Positions 61,111 through 64,000 of a stretch of DNA of 64,000 nt are shown here, piece by piece. The stretch is taken from contig CANTUR010000675.1 in the NCBI GenBank assembly GCA_947683625.1, positions 1,397,501 through 1,461,500 of the forward strand. The letters run 5' to 3'. The notes below the pieces were generated by a model that had not been told where the DNA came from, searched no databases, and saw nothing but the letters and a program-made list of their open reading frames with translations. The first letter of the stretch is position 1. The number at the start of each line of letters is the position of its first letter. Made by a program: the position numbers and the translations under genes. Source of the stretch: Mallotus nudiflorus. Its lineage: Eukaryota > Streptophyta > Magnoliopsida > Malpighiales > Euphorbiaceae.

Positions 61111-61461
61111 AATAAAAAAAATAATAATATATATACATAATTTAAATATTAAACCCTAATAATTATAATAATATATATGCATGCATATGTATATAAATAT
61201 TAATATACAAAATATTAATCATGCATGAAACCATACAATTTAATAAAATAAAATAACATTAATCAATAAAATATTATTTAAATATCATTTCCCAAAATAA
61301 TAGGTTTCGAAAAAAATTTTACGTGGAAAACTTTCAATAAACATAAAATAACATTAATTATTAACAAAATAATTAAATAATCAAATATATATATTAAAAA
61401 TTATTAATACTACATATCCCGATAAAATATAAAAATATTTAAAAGTTCGGGTTATATTACA
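58162..61461 (-). repeat. 5' LTR of the chromodomain-type element
   Basis: Matches 49728-53170 along its whole length with scattered substitutions. It has only two 54-bp units (58860 and 58914), lacks the roughly 29-bp duplication, and has (TA)n(CA)n at about 61055-61107 where the other LTR has a longer TA/AATA stretch. The minus ORFs at 60788-61138 are LTR sequence. Confidence 0.93.
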
Positions 61462-61466
61462 ATACT
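61462..61466 (+). other. target-site duplication ATACT (right copy)
   Basis: Identical to 49723-49727; it marks the right edge of the nested element. Confidence 0.95.
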
Positions 61467-62300
61467 GGTTGGGGTTGATTATGTTTTTAAGTAGGTCGAA
61501 GCAATAGCTTCACCAACTAATGGTGCTAAGGTGGTTATTAAGTTCCTAAGAAGAAATGTGTTCACTCATTTTGGTACCTGAGAGCTATAATCAGCGGTGG
61601 CGGTTCTCACTTCTGCAATCTTTAATTCTAATCTCTATTAGCAAAATATGAGGTCAAGCATAAGGTAGCTACACTGTACCACCCTCAGACAAGTGGACAA
61701 GTGGAAATCTCAAACAGAGAACTAAAAGCTATTTTGGAGAAGACAGTCAACACTTAGAGAAAGGATTGGTCCACCAAATTAGATGATGCACTTTGGGCAT
61801 ACAGAATAGCTTACAAAACTCTAATAAGGACTTTACCATTCAAATTGGTTTAGGGTAAATCTTTTCATCTTTCGGTTGAGTTAGAACACAAAGCATTCTA
61901 GGCTACTCGATTTCTCAATTTTAATGAAGCAAAGGTTAGTGCTAAAAGATTACTTCAATTGAAAGAACTTGAAGAATTTTGACTTGATGCCTATGAGAAT
62001 GCCAAGATTTACAAAGAGAAAACAAAAAGGTGGCATGAAAAAAGTTTGCAAAAGAAAGCATTTCAAGAAGGAGATTTAATGCTACTGTTTAACTACAGAT
62101 TGAAACTATTTCTAGGAAAATTAAAGTCTCGATGGTCTGGACCATTCAGAATTACATAAGTTTTTCCTCATGGAGCAGTTGAGCTCGTAAACAAAGCAAA
62201 TGAAACTTTCAAGGTCAACGAGCAACATATCAAGCCCTACTTTGTGGAGGAAGCTAGTTCAAAAAGTGTCTCTTGTACACTCATGGATCTAACCACCTGA

Positions 62301-63113
62301 ATTCATCAAAGGATAGTCGAGCTATCGACTTTCAACTAGCGCTAATTGGGAGGCAACCCAATTATTTTTATCTTTAGTATTATTTTATTTAAATTTAATT
62401 TTCATTTTTGGTTTTTATTTACTCTAGCTTTCTTTCATAGGTTGACAAACGATGAGCAATAATTTACTGATTTTAGGAGCAGAGTTGTGATCACACAGGA
62501 TTAAACATGGTCGTGTCCTAACTCGTGTCAAGGTATGCGACTTCATTTGATACATTTATGAACACCATATGGCTTCTTGACATGACATGAACTATGTTGT
62601 GTCCCTAATTCATATTTGCTCCAGAAGCTCACACGACATGGAAGCATGGCTTACGAGCCGTGTGCCCCATATCGTGCAAAACCAAATTGACACGGCATGA
62701 AGCTGTGTCACCTTCATGCCGTGTAAATCTCCAAATGACATGACATGAAGCCATGTTATAAATAAAGTGACACAATCGCGCTAGGTGAGACACAGCCGTG
62801 CTAGGTGAGGCACGACCGTGCACAATGGTGGCTTAAAATAACACAGCCGTGCTAGGTTAAAGCAAGACACCAATCGTGTCACCTATAATTTGACACGGCA
62901 TGACACACATTGTGTCCTAGCCAAGCGCACCAATCAACAACATGACTTTCAAGCACAGTTTTGCAAAACTATATCCCCAACCCGTGTGCTTTTTCTATCT
63001 ATTTAAACCCCCCCTTCTTCCACTCTTTTAAAATTTGTTTCAACTCCTTCTCCATTAATTCCTCTCAATTTTCTCTCTATCCTCTGCCCCTCACTTCATT
63101 TTCTTCACTAATA
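62301..63113 (+). other. spacer between pol and the downstream ORF of the Athila-like element
   Basis: No coding until the ATG at 63114. Between about 62630 and 62920 it carries many short motifs of the type GACACGGCATGA and ACAGCCGTGCTAGGT, similar in kind to motifs in the 5' LTR. Confidence 0.6.
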
Positions 63114-64000
63114 ATGGAAAAATCCAAATCTACTGAAAAGTTGACTTCATCATTATTTAGGAGGACTCGTAGCACCTCCTCGCCCCTACCATCTCATCCT
63201 CCATATTCAAGAGTGCCTTCTACCAATACCCTCTCATCTTTAAGGCCTGTGCCTCCAAGTTAATCGGGTATGTCATACCCCATTCTTCAATTCATAAATT
63301 CTAATTTCAAAAAGGCATACACTGATTTATTTCCCCTTCCTATTCACTCGTCATACCACATCATGTTAGATGACCTTGCTACTATAGGATTACATGAGTC
63401 AGTATTAGGAATGATTAATACCTCTAGATGAGAGCAATTTTTGCAAATTGAGGAACCAGTATTTCATAAATTATTTGTAGAGTTCCTATCCACTTTCATT
63501 TTTAATCATAGTGATCCTATTGATTATAAAAGAGACATGTGGTGTTGTTTCAACTAGGGGGAAAATGATTTTTTTGCTTTGAATGAATTTACAGTACAGT
63601 GTGGTTTTTATGATTCTTTATCTGTCATTAGTGGTGCAATGGATAATGCTCAATCCATTCTTGGACTTATCAATTTTCAATAGTACTTGAGAGAGATAAT
63701 TCATGTAGGAGCGAGCTAAAAGAATTATAATCTTAGGCTAAGCAAGAGCACCAATATAGCCTGACCCAAATTAAGATATTTGCACCTACTCATCACAGGC
63801 ACTATTTATGGTCAAAGAGAGAGCACTAGCTGTGTTAGCCTTAGGGACATAATTTATTTGAGATGTTTTGATAAGGGTTTAGTACCTCATTTAGGTTTTG
63901 GATTTGCCTTCTACATGAATAATATGTCAAGGAAATCTATGGGAGCCTTGTATGAAGGTTCGTATATCACTAAGCTTGCTAAGAATTTACAAGTGTTTGA
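63114..64000 (+). pseudogene. post-pol ORF of the Athila-like element (ATHILA ORF-1-like), truncated by window edge
   Basis: A single frame starts MEKSKSTEKLTSSLFRRTRS and runs through a Ser/Pro-rich part. After a TAA at 63260-63262 it continues LDDLATIGLHESVLGM, EQFLQIEEPVFHKLFVEFLS, LRYLHLLITGTIYGQRES and KSMGALYEGSYITKLAKN. This resembles the plant ATHILA ORF-1-type domain found beyond pol in this lineage and sometimes described as env-like; its function is unknown. Stops at SR*EQF (a Trp position), FN*GEN and others show decay. Confidence 0.65.

Larger units (their letters stand above)
49728..61461 (-). mobile_element. chromodomain-type Ty3/Gypsy (Tekay/Del-like) retrotransposon, complete but defective
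   Basis: An 11.7-kb element in minus orientation: 5' LTR 58162-61461, initiator-Met primer site, gag, protease, RT, RNase H, integrase and chromodomain, polypurine tract, and 3' LTR 49728-53170. Both LTRs begin TGTAATA on the coding strand. Very long LTRs (3.3-3.4 kb), the Met primer site and a C-terminal chromodomain fit the Tekay/Del clade of chromoviruses. It is flanked by a perfect ATACT duplication inside the integrase of the Athila-like element. Every coding part has stops or shifts. Confidence 0.95.
46246..62300 (+). pseudogene. pol of the Athila-like element (protease, RT, RNase H, integrase), decayed and split
   Basis: Protease: YDLGASVSIIPLSFCRRLN (about 47066-47120) and IPIILGCPFL. 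RT: WVSPIHVVPKKGG, RWRMCIDYRKLNKA, DGYSGFFQIPIHPDD and the catalytic VFMDDFSVYGSS. RNase H: MCDASDFITGAVLG through VLIYTDYSALKYL. Integrase: a zinc-binding part (KCDHCQR) with its second His changed to Tyr (GGYAS), core Asp in VWGKDF, then after the nested element a GGGSHFCN where an Asp is expected (Gly codon 61596-61598) and Glu in SGQVEISNRELK. The end is HIKPYFVEE and stop at 62298-62300. Stops include TAG at 48260-48262 and 48470-48472 and in GFY*PF. A missing C shifts the frame in the LGHVGF region near 48650. Confidence 0.9.
43580..64000 (+). mobile_element. Athila-like Ty3/Gypsy retrotransposon, partial, split by another Gypsy element
   Basis: The order is 5' LTR (to 45113), an Asp-tRNA-type primer site, gag, protease, RT, RNase H and integrase. 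After the nested element (49728-61461) come the rest of integrase, the pol end (62300), and a further ORF region to the window edge. The primer site, the gag style, the DLGAS protease motif and an extra ORF after pol are together typical of the Athila lineage. The 3' LTR is outside the window. Frame breaks and stops occur in every coding part. Confidence 0.85.

Noticed and set aside
60788..61138. Minus-strand ORFs rich in Cys-Val from a CA/TA repeat
   Set aside because: They translate a microsatellite inside the 5' LTR.

Overview
This window reads as nuclear DNA of a flowering plant, most likely a eudicot. It is strongly AT-rich with intron-split genes, a wall-associated-kinase-like (WAKL) receptor kinase, a plant-type DUF1308 gene, and a dense load of plant transposons (MULE, long-TIR elements, Copia, and Athila-like and chromodomain-type Gypsy). 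I cannot name the species. I saw no rRNA, tRNA or CRISPR.

Layout. 1-1.1 kb: broken tail of a probable hAT-type transposase followed by CCGAT-type short repeats. 1.4-6.4 kb, minus strand: a four-exon DUF1308/UPF0415 (C7orf25-like) gene, the clearest host gene; its last exon carries three apparent one-base indels. 8.7-15.15 kb: an old long-TIR element split by a 5.47-kb Mutator-like element (MULE). The MULE has 116-bp TIRs, a 9-bp target duplication with one mismatch, a decayed MURA-type transposase, and a separate two-exon GRF zinc-finger gene on the other strand. 16.15-25.88 kb: an LTR-internal-LTR-internal-LTR array of a family with no visible pol, bounded by a perfect 5-bp duplication (CTCCT), with a minus-oriented Copia-type LTR fragment lodged in the first internal copy. 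25.9-33.1 kb: gene-poor, with a second Copia-type LTR-like stretch near 29.3-30.3 kb. 33.1-36.15 kb: long-TIR elements, one nested in another.

36.4-39.06 kb, minus strand: a WAKL gene with all three exons and splice sites recognisable. It has two in-frame TGA codons near its N-terminus, an HRN in place of the catalytic HRD, and a truncated remnant of a second WAKL directly upstream. 39.8-43.2 kb: a possible non-coding CACTA-type element with a degenerate roughly 80-bp array and a further long-TIR insertion. 43.6-64 kb: an Athila-like Gypsy element (5' LTR, Asp-type primer site, gag, protease, RT, RNase H, integrase, and a further ORF after pol). It is split inside integrase by a complete but defective chromodomain-type (Tekay/Del-like) Gypsy element at 49,728-61,461, with a perfect ATACT target duplication. 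The Athila-like element runs off the right edge.

How it fits together: only two host loci are seen (DUF1308 and WAKL), and both have lesions as sequenced. Most of the rest is layered transposon sequence whose insertion order can be read from interrupted reading frames and target duplications. Many coding lesions in the older Gypsy element are Gln-to-TAG or Trp-to-stop, as expected from decay of methylated cytosines. Other breaks lie in short homopolymers and could partly be assembly errors. I found no convincing new biological system; the most unusual items are the three-LTR array of an unrecognised non-autonomous family, the GRF protein gene carried by the MULE, and the damaged WAKL tandem.
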